From NCBI GenBank assembly GCA_902492235.1, contig CABUKS010000002.1, positions 71,254 through 135,253 on the forward strand: a stretch of 64,000 nucleotides of DNA, written 5' to 3'. This document shows positions 16,591-24,019 of the stretch, piece by piece (the stretch's first letter is position 1; each line of letters starts with the position of its first letter). The notes beneath the pieces were generated by a model. That model saw only the letters and a list, made by a program, of their open reading frames with translations. It made no database searches and was not told where the DNA came from. The position numbers and the translations under genes are program-made. This stretch comes from an uncultured Collinsella sp. Lineage in GTDB: Bacteria > Actinomycetota > Coriobacteriia > Coriobacteriales > Coriobacteriaceae.

Positions 16591-16619
16591 AAAAGCCCGG
16601 CTACCGTAGTAGCCGGGCT
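16591..16619 (-). terminator. Terminator after tRNA-Gly copy 2
   Basis: An 11-bp stem AGCCCGGCTAC/GTAGCCGGGCT (16594-16619) with a 4-nt loop, followed on the minus strand by TTTTTTG. Confidence 0.92.
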
Positions 16620-16627
16620 GTTGCGTT

Positions 16628-16703
16628 TGGAGCGGACAACGGGGCTCGAACCCGCGACCCCAACCTTGGCAAGGTTGTGCTCTACCAACTGAGCCATGTC
16701 CGC
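16628..16703 (-). tRNA. tRNA-Gly(GCC), copy 2
   Basis: Identical cloverleaf to the copies at 14508 and 16854, anticodon GCC, encoded CCA (16628-16630). It has its own terminator downstream. Confidence 0.96.
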
Positions 16704-16711
16704 ATATGTAA

Positions 16712-16736
16712 AACAAAACGGGCGCCGGAGCGCCCG
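16712..16736 (-). terminator. Terminator after tRNA-Cys
   Basis: CGGGCGC (16719-16725) and GCGCCCG (16730-16736) with a 4-nt loop, followed on the minus strand by TTTTGTTTTA. Confidence 0.85.
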
Positions 16737-16745
16737 GATGTTGCC

Positions 16746-16819
16746 TGGAGGCGAAGCCCGGATTCGAACCGGGGGTAAAGGCTTTGCAGGCCTCTGCCTT
16801 ACCACTTGGCCACTTCGCC
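16746..16819 (-). tRNA. tRNA-Cys(GCA)
   Basis: Acceptor GGCGAAG/CTTCGCC, anticodon loop CTGCAAA (anticodon GCA), T loop TTCGAAT, encoded CCA (16746-16748). It lies between two tRNA-Gly copies. Confidence 0.95.
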
Positions 16820-16820
16820 G

Positions 16821-16843
16821 AAAAAGGACCGCCTAAACGGTCC
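16821..16843 (-). terminator. Hairpin with T run between tRNA-Gly copy 3 and tRNA-Cys
   Basis: GGACCG (16826-16831) and CGGTCC (16838-16843) with a 6-nt loop, followed on the minus strand by TTTTT. It may act as a partial terminator or processing signal, since no separate promoter for tRNA-Cys is evident. Confidence 0.75.
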
Positions 16844-16853
16844 GGAAATGCAA

Positions 16854-16929
16854 TGGAGCGGACAACGGGGCTCGAACCCGCGACCCCAACCTTGGCAAGG
16901 TTGTGCTCTACCAACTGAGCCATGTCCGC
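16854..16929 (-). tRNA. tRNA-Gly(GCC), copy 3
   Basis: Identical to the other two tRNA-Gly(GCC) genes, encoded CCA (16854-16856). First gene of the Gly-Cys-Gly cluster, directly behind the promoter at 16942-16970. Confidence 0.96.
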
Positions 16930-16941
16930 TTGCGGGTTATT

Positions 16942-16990
16942 AATTTACGCGAGTTGTCCAAAAGACGCAAGTACTTTTTTCAAAAAACTT
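16942..16990 (-). promoter_or_regulatory. Promoter of the tRNA Gly-Cys-Gly cluster
   Basis: TTGCGT (16965-16970) and TAAATT (16942-16947) are 17 bp apart. Two bases further upstream is TTTTTTGAAAAAA inside AAGTTTTTTGAAAAAAGT, the counterpart of the palindromes at the other tRNA promoters. Confidence 0.75.
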
Positions 16991-17034
16991 GTCTGCCGCA
17001 TGTTCTTAGTAGCTAAACGCGCTAAAGCGATTGG

Positions 17035-17781
17035 CTAGGCACACGATTCCAGCGCTCCGCTAAACAGCTTCACCATCTGCACGCGCGTGCCGGCGCCGTC
17101 CGTACGACGAGCAACCTCCACGTTATCGACGAGCATACGCATAAGCTTGATGCCACGGCCGCGCTCCTCAGATGCGACCGGTTCGCTCGTTTCATCGATA
17201 GAATAGCCGACACCTCGATCAAGCACCTCAACCACAACGCGATCGCCATAGGCCTGAACCGTCAGGACGCACCCGATACCGCCCGCATGGTCATAGGCAT
17301 TACCCAGCGCCTCCCCCGACGCCAATGCGACATCGTAGCGCTCGTCACGGCGCAACGGAAGCGATTCAAGGAGTTCGGCGATGCGATGTCGGTAGTATGG
17401 AAGATTCTCGATACCCTGACGGACCTCGACGCTCTTACTCCAGCGAGGCAGCTCCCCCACCGGAATGGCGGGAATAGACTCCCGTGCCGGCCCCGCGACA
17501 TGAAGGATATCGACAAGACGAGCAATCTCCAAAAAGCGAACAACTTCACCTGATGCATTGACGAGCGAAAGCAGGCCTTCTCGCCTCATGAGCTCACGAG
17601 CGCGCGTAAGCAGGAATGCCAAGCCCGTCGAATCGATAAAGCTAACAGTCTGACAGTTGATGACGACACGACGCACGCCGCGGCCAATCAAAGCATCCAG
17701 CCGCCGACGCAGCGCAGGCACCGTGGCGATGTCGATATCGCCTGGTGGCGTCAAAACCGCTATGTCATTCCACTCATTCAT
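17035..17781 (-). CDS. STAS-domain antagonist fused to an RsbW-like ATPase
   Basis: 248 residues. Residues 1-105 form a STAS domain with the phosphorylatable serine in FIDSTG (Ser51). Residues 115-248 form a HATPase_c domain with Glu157 and Asn161 in GEALGNAYDHAGG, DRGVG (188-192) and GRGIKLM. These two roles, anti-anti-sigma target and its kinase, are normally separate proteins. The gene follows the PP2C phosphatase by 78 bp, giving a two-gene partner-switching unit. The sigma factor or other target is not in the window. A short STAS-kinase scaffold role is also possible. Confidence 0.88.
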   Translation of the reverse strand: MNEWNDIAVLTPPGDIDIATVPALRRRLDALIGRGVRRVVINCQTVSFIDSTGLAFLLTRARELMRREGLLSLVNASGEVVRFLEIARLVDILHVAGPARESIPAIPVGELPRWSKSVEVRQGIENLPYYRHRIAELLESLPLRRDERYDVALASGEALGNAYDHAGGIGCVLTVQAYGDRVVVEVLDRGVGYSIDETSEPVASEERGRGIKLMRMLVDNVEVARRTDGAGTRVQMVKLFSGALESCA

Positions 17782-17859
17782 ACGACCATGGTTCCCCAAA
17801 AAAGCCCACTCGATGCATTCGTTTCCCCAACCGTACGGATTCAGCCCGCCCAGCGTCGT

Positions 17860-20205
17860 CTATGAACGACCCCGTAAAAACTCAAGGGACACCAATGCAA
17901 TGTCATCGTCCAGCGCCGATTCGGTAAATCGGTCAAGCTCGCCCAAGACCTTGCCGCAAATGCCCGACACGCCCTCCGCCGAAACAGAAAGCAGAAGATC
18001 GCGCAAGCGCTGCTCGCCAAAGAACGCTCCGGTGCGGTCACGGGCCTCAATCGTTCCATCCGTATACATAAAGAGCATATCGCCGGGGGCGAACGTAAAG
18101 GCACCCGTCTCGTAGACCATGCTCTCAAAGGCACCGATCACGCCCGATTGGCACCCAAGGAGCTCCACTTCTCCCCCGCAGGTCTCGCCGCCGCCACGCG
18201 GCGTCGACGACGGCCTAATGACCATAGTGGGAGGATGTCCCGCAGAGCAATAAGTAGCGCGGCCCGCTTTAAGATCGATCTTGGCGATAAACGCCGTCAC
18301 AAACGTCTCGACCCTCGAAAAGCCCATGAGCATGCTATTGAGCGAGCGTGCCATACGGGCAGGCCCTGCACCCTCCCAGGCATAGGCCGTCAGGGCCGTC
18401 TTGACGAGCGCGGACATCGATGCGGCCTCAATGCCTTTGCCAGACACATCACCCAGAATCATGACGGCGCAGTCGTCGGGAAGTCGGATGAGCGTATAGA
18501 AATCGCCGCCGACCAACGCCGAGTTCGTGGCCGACAGGTATACCGAATCGGTTGCGATACCCGGAACATCCCCCAGGGAATTTCTCATGCCGATCTGGAG
18601 GGTCTGAGCGATATGGCGCTCCTCGCGCTTTTGAGATTCGCCTTCGTAGATCAGTTCAAAGTCATGCGCCAAGTGCACCAAGTAGTCATATTCAAGGTCA
18701 TCAATCGGCTCTTGGCTGCCATCACGAAGCAGCAGTGCGCGCGTCGTCGGGCCCTTCGCAACAGAAGCAGGAACAATCGCGTCGTTGCTGTGCTTGCCAT
18801 CACCCTCAGAGCGCGGGCGCCCCGCCTCGATGCCGAAGTCGACGTAGAGACCCTGGCAAGGCAGACCATGCGTCCTAAGCCAGCCTCCCATAGGCATCGA
18901 TTCATCAACGCGAGTTATACGGACGTGCTTAAGGTCCTCGGCACTCGTGCCGCCCAAAACAGATGCCTCAAAGCCATCAGGGCCAGCTCCCAGACGTGCC
19001 GCCGGCGCCGTCGTAGAAAAGAAAAGCTTCTCGGGATCGTCCGGCAAAGCAACGCGACTGCCGCCTTCAAAATCTATGACATAGGAGTCCAGACTGGCGT
19101 CATACTCAACAGGGCAAAAATGGCAGTTGAGCATATTGCAGATCTCGGACGATACCGCCTGGGTAGCCGCGGCGGAATCGTCTAGAAAGGTAAACAGCTC
19201 ATCACGTAAGACATTGAGCGAGCGGCCAAGCTCGGCCGTGCGACGAGAGCGAAGGCTCGATGCCATTCCGACCAGCTGGATAGACAGGTAATCGCAAATG
19301 ACCTCAAGTACATTAACGTCATAGGCGAGCGGTGCCTGGGGGCGTTTCCAACCAACTTCCAACACGCCAAGGATCTGCGTACCGTAAAAAACGGGAAGAC
19401 AGATCTCGCTGCGGTACGGAGGCATATCCTGCATGCGCAACAGGTGCTTAGAACGATTATCCAGGTCCATGAACATACCGGAGGCGGCCCTATCGCCCTC
19501 AAGGTCCTGCTGAATCGACAAGCGACAGGCACGCGACTCGCGAAGAACATACGTCGGAATGCCAGCGCCATACGGCAAAAACTCGGGCAGGTAGCTGTCG
19601 TGCAGCTCCTTGGAGACACCGCGAAGCTTAAAACCGCCGCTCTCAGAAAAATAGATAGCGGCACCCGAAGCATCGAGCGTTCCTACAAGTTGGTTTAAAA
19701 CGGTATCAAGCAGACTGGGTAACTCATCGGAGCCCACAGTGCTCATAATGACCGAGAGCGTGCCTGAGAGACGCTTGTTCGCCACTCTGAGCTCCGATAA
19801 CGCACGCTTGAGTTGACGGTCATGAGAATACTGCTCCTCGATACTGTGAAGTGCCACCAGGACGCGTGGCGCTCGGCGCCCAAAGATGCGTGGAGGCGTT
19901 ACGGAGCCTGCACGAACCAAGACGGGGATAAAGGAGCCGTCACTCAGCTTGAGCATCAGTTCGCTCTCGGAGCCATCAGTTTCAAATGGCAGACGATGTT
20001 CCGTCGCACGTTCAAAAGCGGACGAATACAGGACGTCTTTAACATCTCCACCGACGACATCGGCGCGTTCTTCGCACATCAAACCAAGTAAGCGATTATT
20101 CACATGCAGAATGGTTCCGTCGAGCTCGCAGATGATGACAGCATCACTCGTGATCTCGACTAGTTGGGCAACGTCTGCCCACTCGTTGCGTTCAAGCGTT
20201 TCCAT
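17860..20205 (-). CDS. PAS-GAF-PP2C (SpoIIE/RsbU-type) serine phosphatase
   Basis: 781 residues. A PAS domain lies near residues 8-125 (SDAVIICELDGTILHVNNRL), a GAF domain near 155-320 (VLNQLVGTLDASGAAIYF), a less clear second sensor region near 330-500, and the PP2C domain from about 540. Phosphatase motifs: ALVGGDFYTLI, VSGKGIEAASMSALVK, YCSAGHPPTMVI, MYTDGTIEARD, DDDIALVSLE. No transmembrane segments. It probably dephosphorylates the STAS domain encoded just downstream in response to a cytoplasmic ligand. A GTG at 20217 would add four residues. Confidence 0.92.
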   Translation of the reverse strand: METLERNEWADVAQLVEITSDAVIICELDGTILHVNNRLLGLMCEERADVVGGDVKDVLYSSAFERATEHRLPFETDGSESELMLKLSDGSFIPVLVRAGSVTPPRIFGRRAPRVLVALHSIEEQYSHDRQLKRALSELRVANKRLSGTLSVIMSTVGSDELPSLLDTVLNQLVGTLDASGAAIYFSESGGFKLRGVSKELHDSYLPEFLPYGAGIPTYVLRESRACRLSIQQDLEGDRAASGMFMDLDNRSKHLLRMQDMPPYRSEICLPVFYGTQILGVLEVGWKRPQAPLAYDVNVLEVICDYLSIQLVGMASSLRSRRTAELGRSLNVLRDELFTFLDDSAAATQAVSSEICNMLNCHFCPVEYDASLDSYVIDFEGGSRVALPDDPEKLFFSTTAPAARLGAGPDGFEASVLGGTSAEDLKHVRITRVDESMPMGGWLRTHGLPCQGLYVDFGIEAGRPRSEGDGKHSNDAIVPASVAKGPTTRALLLRDGSQEPIDDLEYDYLVHLAHDFELIYEGESQKREERHIAQTLQIGMRNSLGDVPGIATDSVYLSATNSALVGGDFYTLIRLPDDCAVMILGDVSGKGIEAASMSALVKTALTAYAWEGAGPARMARSLNSMLMGFSRVETFVTAFIAKIDLKAGRATYCSAGHPPTMVIRPSSTPRGGGETCGGEVELLGCQSGVIGAFESMVYETGAFTFAPGDMLFMYTDGTIEARDRTGAFFGEQRLRDLLLSVSAEGVSGICGKVLGELDRFTESALDDDIALVSLEFLRGRS

Positions 20206-20231
20206 CGTGGACCCCACCGTCTATCGGTAAC

Positions 20232-20253
20232 AAAAAAGCCTCCGAAGAGGCTT
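20232..20253 (-). terminator. Terminator of tRNA-Leu
   Basis: AAGCCTC (20236-20242) and GAGGCTT (20247-20253) with a TTCG loop, followed on the minus strand by a T run. Confidence 0.92.
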
Positions 20254-20264
20254 CTCAAATGCGA

Positions 20265-20354
20265 TGGTGTCGGAGGCGGGACTTGAACCCGCATGACCAA
20301 AAAGCGGTCACTAGCACCTCAAGCTAGCGCGTCTGCCAATTCCGCCACTCCGAC
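20265..20354 (-). tRNA. tRNA-Leu(GAG)
   Basis: 90 nt with encoded CCA (20265-20267). Acceptor GTCGGAG/CTCCGAC, anticodon stem CTAGC/GCTAG around TTGAGGT (anticodon GAG), a long variable arm (TGACC-gctttt-GGTCA) typical of class II tRNAs, T loop TTCAAGT. Confidence 0.95.
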
Positions 20355-20412
20355 ATGCTATGTTGTTGATTCACGGTTCGTTTTGTTGGACCCGCGCGTT
20401 CAACGAGGAAGA

Positions 20413-20460
20413 TAATAACCTATGATTCGAGAACTGTGCAAGCACTTTTTTCAAAAAAGT
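20413..20460 (-). promoter_or_regulatory. tRNA-Leu promoter with T6/A6 palindrome
   Basis: TTGCAC (20436-20441) and TTATTA (20413-20418) are 17 bp apart. The perfect palindrome ACTTTTTTCAAAAAAGT (20444-20460) lies two bases upstream of the -35. Confidence 0.75.
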
Positions 20461-20475
20461 TTACGAATTTGTAAA
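20460..20475. promoter_or_regulatory. Palindrome TTTACGAATTTGTAAA
   Basis: A 16-bp near-perfect palindrome just upstream of the tRNA-Leu promoter. A closely related 14-bp palindrome, TTACAAATTTGTAA, lies at 27116-27129. Possibly a protein-binding site. Confidence 0.3.
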
Positions 20476-20498
20476 TGCGCAGGTAAATCCGTGTGTCC

Positions 20499-20623
20499 GG
20501 CCCCGAATCGGTGTTGCCTCCCGGCGCGTCCTCGGGCATGAGCGATATTTTGCTGCGCACTTCGTGCTACAAAATATCGCTCCCCCTGCGGAATGCGCCG
20601 GGAGGCAACACCGATTCGGGGCC
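20499..20623 (-). repeat. Long hairpin element, copy 1 of the shared-loop family
   Basis: Perfect 29-bp outer arms (20499-20527, 20595-20623; begin GGCCCCGAATCGG) and a perfect 11-bp inner stem AGCGATATTTT/AAAATATCGCT (20541-20551, 20571-20581). Read on the minus strand the 5' internal loop is ATTCCGCAGGGGG, the 3' loop CATGCCCGAGGAC, and the apical loop contains GCACGAAGTGCGCA. These unpaired parts recur in the copy at 20805, whose stems are different. Confidence 0.85.
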
Positions 20624-20804
20624 TGCGTCCACGTACTCCATGCGCCGTTCTCAAACATGTTCTGGGGGCTGATGCAAATTTGGTGGCTCGGCTTTGCCGA
20701 GCCCTTATATAAGGAGGCCGGAGCTAAAGCTCCGGCCTCACTAACTTTCCTATTAGATTAAGTGAGCGATCGAGGAATCGCACTCCCCTTGCCGAGTTAC
20801 CGCA
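20624..20804. other. Spacer between hairpin copies 1 and 2
   Basis: No gene. It contains two further hairpins: GGCTCGGC-ttt-GCCGAGCC (20685-20703), and an 11-bp stem GAGGCCGGAGC-taaa-GCTCCGGCCTC (20714-20739). Their partner gene is unclear. Confidence 0.5.
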
Positions 20805-20931
20805 GGGCCCGCCCTGAAGTTACTTTTCAGAACACTCCGCAGGACGCAAGAAACCCCCGCCGCACGAAGTGCGCAGCGGGGGTTTCTTGCATGTCCGAGG
20901 ACGTTCTGAAAAGTAACTTCAGGGCGGGCCC
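20805..20931 (+). repeat. Long hairpin element, copy 2 of the shared-loop family
   Basis: Perfect 29-bp outer arms (20805-20833, 20903-20931; begin GGGCCCGCCCTGAAG), internal loops ACTCCGCAGGAC and ATGTCCGAGGAC, a 15-bp inner stem GCAAGAAACCCCCGC (20846-20860) paired with 20876-20890, and an apical loop containing GCACGAAGTGCGCA. It begins 17 bp beyond the oppF stop. Confidence 0.85.
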
Positions 20932-20947
20932 GGACGAGAACAACCGA

Positions 20948-21976
20948 CTACAGGTCGATGTGTGATTCCTTGATCGGGAACGGCTCCGCGAAGTGGCAGG
21001 CGCAGCAGTGACCCGGTGCGACTTCCTTAAACTCGGGAAGCTTCTCAGAGCAAATACCCTGCGCGATCGGGCAGCGGGTGTGGAAACGGCAACCGGTCGG
21101 CGGATCCAACGGTGACGGCGGATCGCCGGCGAGGATGATGCGCTTACGGGTCTTCTGGATATCCGGATCGGGAACCGGCACGGCAGACAGCAGCGACTGC
21201 GTGTACGGATGGTGAGGCTCGCTATAGAGCGTCTTCCAGTCCGAAACCTCGACCATCTTGCCCAGATACATAACGGCAACGCGATCGGAGATATGCTGCA
21301 CGACAGACAGGTCGTGGGCGATAAACAAATATGCAGTACCGAACTTGTCCTGGAGTTCCTTGAGCAGGTTCAGAACCTGGGCCTGAATGGACACATCCAA
21401 AGCGGAAACCGGCTCGTCGCAGATGATCAGCTTGGGCTTCAAAGCGAACGCGCGGGCGATGCCGACACGCTGACGCTGACCGCCGGAAAACTCATGAGGA
21501 TAACGGTTGATGTGCTCGGGGTTCAGTCCGACAACGTCGAGAAGCTCGCGGACGCGCTCAATGCGCTCCTCCTTGGTGCCCACGCCGTGAATGGTCATGG
21601 GCTCGGAGACAATCTCACCGATGGTCATACGAGGGTTGAGCGAAGCATAAGGATCCTGGAAGATAAACTGCATCTCGCGACGCATGTCCTTGATCTCATG
21701 CTTGCTCATCTCGGCAACATCTTTACCCTGGAAGAACACCTTACCGGCGGTCGGCTTGGTCAGACGCATGATGGTGCGGCCCGTGGTGGACTTACCGCAA
21801 CCAGACTCGCCAACCAGACCAAAGGTCTCGCCCGGATAAATCTCAAAAGAGATGTCGTTTACAGCAGAGACGACACGCTTGGAGAAGCGCTTGGCGAACA
21901 TGCCGGACTCAGCGGGGAACTCCTTAGAGAGGTGCTCGACCTTCAGCAGCGGAGTACGCTCGTTGGTATCTGCCAT
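20948..21976 (-). CDS. oppF: Oligopeptide ABC transporter, ATPase F
   Basis: 342 residues. Walker A GLVGESGCGKSTTGR, Q loop FIFQDPYASLNPR, signature FSGGQRQRVGIARAFAL, Walker B LIICDEPVSALDVS, switch histidine in IAHDLSVV. The C-terminal peptide-transporter extension has the cysteine motif RCPIAQGICSE. The ATG at 21976 overlaps the oppD stop by one base (TAATG), so translation is probably coupled. It pairs with OppD to power peptide import. Last gene of the operon. Confidence 0.95.
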   Translation of the reverse strand: MADTNERTPLLKVEHLSKEFPAESGMFAKRFSKRVVSAVNDISFEIYPGETFGLVGESGCGKSTTGRTIMRLTKPTAGKVFFQGKDVAEMSKHEIKDMRREMQFIFQDPYASLNPRMTIGEIVSEPMTIHGVGTKEERIERVRELLDVVGLNPEHINRYPHEFSGGQRQRVGIARAFALKPKLIICDEPVSALDVSIQAQVLNLLKELQDKFGTAYLFIAHDLSVVQHISDRVAVMYLGKMVEVSDWKTLYSEPHHPYTQSLLSAVPVPDPDIQKTRKRIILAGDPPSPLDPPTGCRFHTRCPIAQGICSEKLPEFKEVAPGHCCACHFAEPFPIKESHIDL

Positions 21977-23067
21977 TACGCCTCGCCTCCCTTCTTGGAA
22001 TCCTTGCGCGTACGGGACGTCACAGGAGCGTTCTTGAGGAACTCGGGGTCGCCAGCGTAGTGGCACGCAGAATAGTGACCAGACTCGGTAACAAAACGCT
22101 CGGGGCGCTGCTTGCGGCACTTATCCGTCGCATAGGGGCAGCGAGGAGAGAAGACACAGCCCTCGGGCAGGTTCATGAGCGAAGGCGGGTTGCCATGAAT
22201 CGGCGTAAGCGGCTTCTTCTCATCGATGGCCTGCTCCGGGATGGAGCGGATAAGGCCCCAGGTGTAGGGGTGGCGGCTCTCGTAGAAGATTTCCTCAGCA
22301 GTACCGAACTCGACGGGACGGCCGGCGTACATAACCATGATCTTGTCGGCCATATCAGCGACAACGCCCAGGTCATGGGTGATCATGATGATGGCGTTGC
22401 CGTTCTTCTCCTGCATTTCCTGCATAAGCTCAATAATCTGAGCCTGAATGGTAACGTCCAGGGCAGTCGTGGGCTCGTCGGCAATCAAAATATCGGGATC
22501 GCAGGCAAGAGCCATGGCAATCATGACGCGCTGACGCATACCGCCAGAGAACTGGTGCGGATACTCATTGACGCGCTTCTCGGGCTCGGGAATACCAACG
22601 AGGTCCAAAAGCTCGGTGGCACGCTTGAGCGCCTCCTGCTTGGAGTAGCCGCGGTGCAGACGAAGACCCTCGCCCACCTGCTTGCCGATCTTATAGACCG
22701 GGTTCAAGGAGGTCATAGGATCCTGGAAGATCATCGCGATGTCGTTACCGCGAATGTGCTGCATCTCTTCCTCGGTCATCTCGAGGATAGAACGACCGCG
22801 ATAGCGAACGTCGCCGCCCTCGATCTTTCCCGGAGGCATCGAGATAAGACCCATGATGGTCATGGCGGTCACGGACTTACCGGAACCGGACTCACCGACG
22901 ACACCCAGGGTCTCGCCGCGATCGAGCGTGTAGGAGACACCGTCGACAGCGCGAACAACGCCATCCTCGGTGTGGAAATACATCTTAAGGTCATCGACCT
23001 CGAGCAGATGCTGGCCCTCGGGAACAGGCTGGTCCTTCAGGTCCACATAGTTCTTGTTCTTCTTCAT
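21976..23067 (-). CDS. oppD: Oligopeptide ABC transporter, ATPase D
   Basis: 363 residues. Walker A GVVGESGSGKSVTAM, Q loop MIFQDPMTSLNPV, signature FSGGMRQRVMIAMAL, Walker B ILIADEPTTALDVT, and THDLGVVAD. The C-terminal extension has RCPYATDKCRKQRPE with the cysteine cluster of this subfamily. It begins 2 bp after oppC and overlaps oppF by one base. Confidence 0.95.
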   Translation of the reverse strand: MKKNKNYVDLKDQPVPEGQHLLEVDDLKMYFHTEDGVVRAVDGVSYTLDRGETLGVVGESGSGKSVTAMTIMGLISMPPGKIEGGDVRYRGRSILEMTEEEMQHIRGNDIAMIFQDPMTSLNPVYKIGKQVGEGLRLHRGYSKQEALKRATELLDLVGIPEPEKRVNEYPHQFSGGMRQRVMIAMALACDPDILIADEPTTALDVTIQAQIIELMQEMQEKNGNAIIMITHDLGVVADMADKIMVMYAGRPVEFGTAEEIFYESRHPYTWGLIRSIPEQAIDEKKPLTPIHGNPPSLMNLPEGCVFSPRCPYATDKCRKQRPERFVTESGHYSACHYAGDPEFLKNAPVTSRTRKDSKKGGEA

Positions 23068-23069
23068 CC

Positions 23070-24005
23070 TTATGCGTCCTTCATCTTGACGTCGAGGGCG
23101 TCGCGCAGACCGTCACCCAGCAGGGTGAAGGCGAGCACCGTCGAGAGAATTGCCAGACCGGGCATGATCATCATCCAGGGAGCGGTCAGAAGATACTGCT
23201 GACCGTCCTGAATCATGGAGCCCCACGAAGGCGTAGGCGGAATAACGCCCATGCCGAGGAAGGACAGAGCGGACTCGGTCAGAATGGCGCCACCAATGTT
23301 CATGGTCGCGTAGACCACGATGGAGGCGACGGAGTTCGGGAAGATGTGACGTACGACGATACGAGCATCGGATGCACCCATCGCGCGCGCAGCATCAACA
23401 TAGTCATTTTCCTTGACCGTCAGGATCGCGGATCGGAAGACGCGCGCAATCGAAGGCCAGCCGAGAATACCGATGGCGATAAAGACGTTCTGAAGGCCAC
23501 GGCCGATAACGGCGATCATGGCGACAACGAACAGCACGTACGGGAACGCCAGGAAGATGTCCGCACAGCGCATGATGATCGTATCCCAGATGCCGCCGTA
23601 GAAACCGGCCAGAGCACCCATGACCAGACCAATTAGCGTGGAGATCGCGGTGGCCATAATTCCGACGGACAGCGAAACGCGCGCACCGTAGATAACGCGG
23701 ACGAGAATGTCGCGACCAAGGGCGTCGGTGCCAAACGGATGCTCTGCACACGGAGCCAACAGCGACGTCTCGGCCATAGTGGTCGAGTCGGAAGCCGTCG
23801 GGGAACCGAGCCAGGGCTTAGCCCACAGATCTGCAGTCAGGGCAACCACAACGACGATGATGATCCAGCAGACACCGATAACGGCGAGCTTGTTCTTACG
23901 AAGACGCTTAAAAGCGTCGCCCCACAGCGTGCGGGACTTGGCGGGAGCAGATGCGGCCTTGGTGGCGGTAGCCTGCTCCTGAGACTGAGAATCAGTTTCC
24001 TGCAT
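23070..24005 (-). CDS. oppC: Oligopeptide ABC transporter, permease C
   Basis: 311 residues with a cytoplasmic N-terminal stretch (about 40 residues), a first membrane segment LAVIGVCWIIIVVVVALTA, and five further segments. The EAA loop region includes VDAARAMGASDARIVVRHIFPN, which contacts the ATPases. GGGAGG precedes the ATG. It lies 14 bp after oppB. Confidence 0.94.
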   Translation of the reverse strand: MQETDSQSQEQATATKAASAPAKSRTLWGDAFKRLRKNKLAVIGVCWIIIVVVVALTADLWAKPWLGSPTASDSTTMAETSLLAPCAEHPFGTDALGRDILVRVIYGARVSLSVGIMATAISTLIGLVMGALAGFYGGIWDTIIMRCADIFLAFPYVLFVVAMIAVIGRGLQNVFIAIGILGWPSIARVFRSAILTVKENDYVDAARAMGASDARIVVRHIFPNSVASIVVYATMNIGGAILTESALSFLGMGVIPPTPSWGSMIQDGQQYLLTAPWMMIMPGLAILSTVLAFTLLGDGLRDALDVKMKDA

Positions 24006-24019
24006 GAGACGTACCTCCC

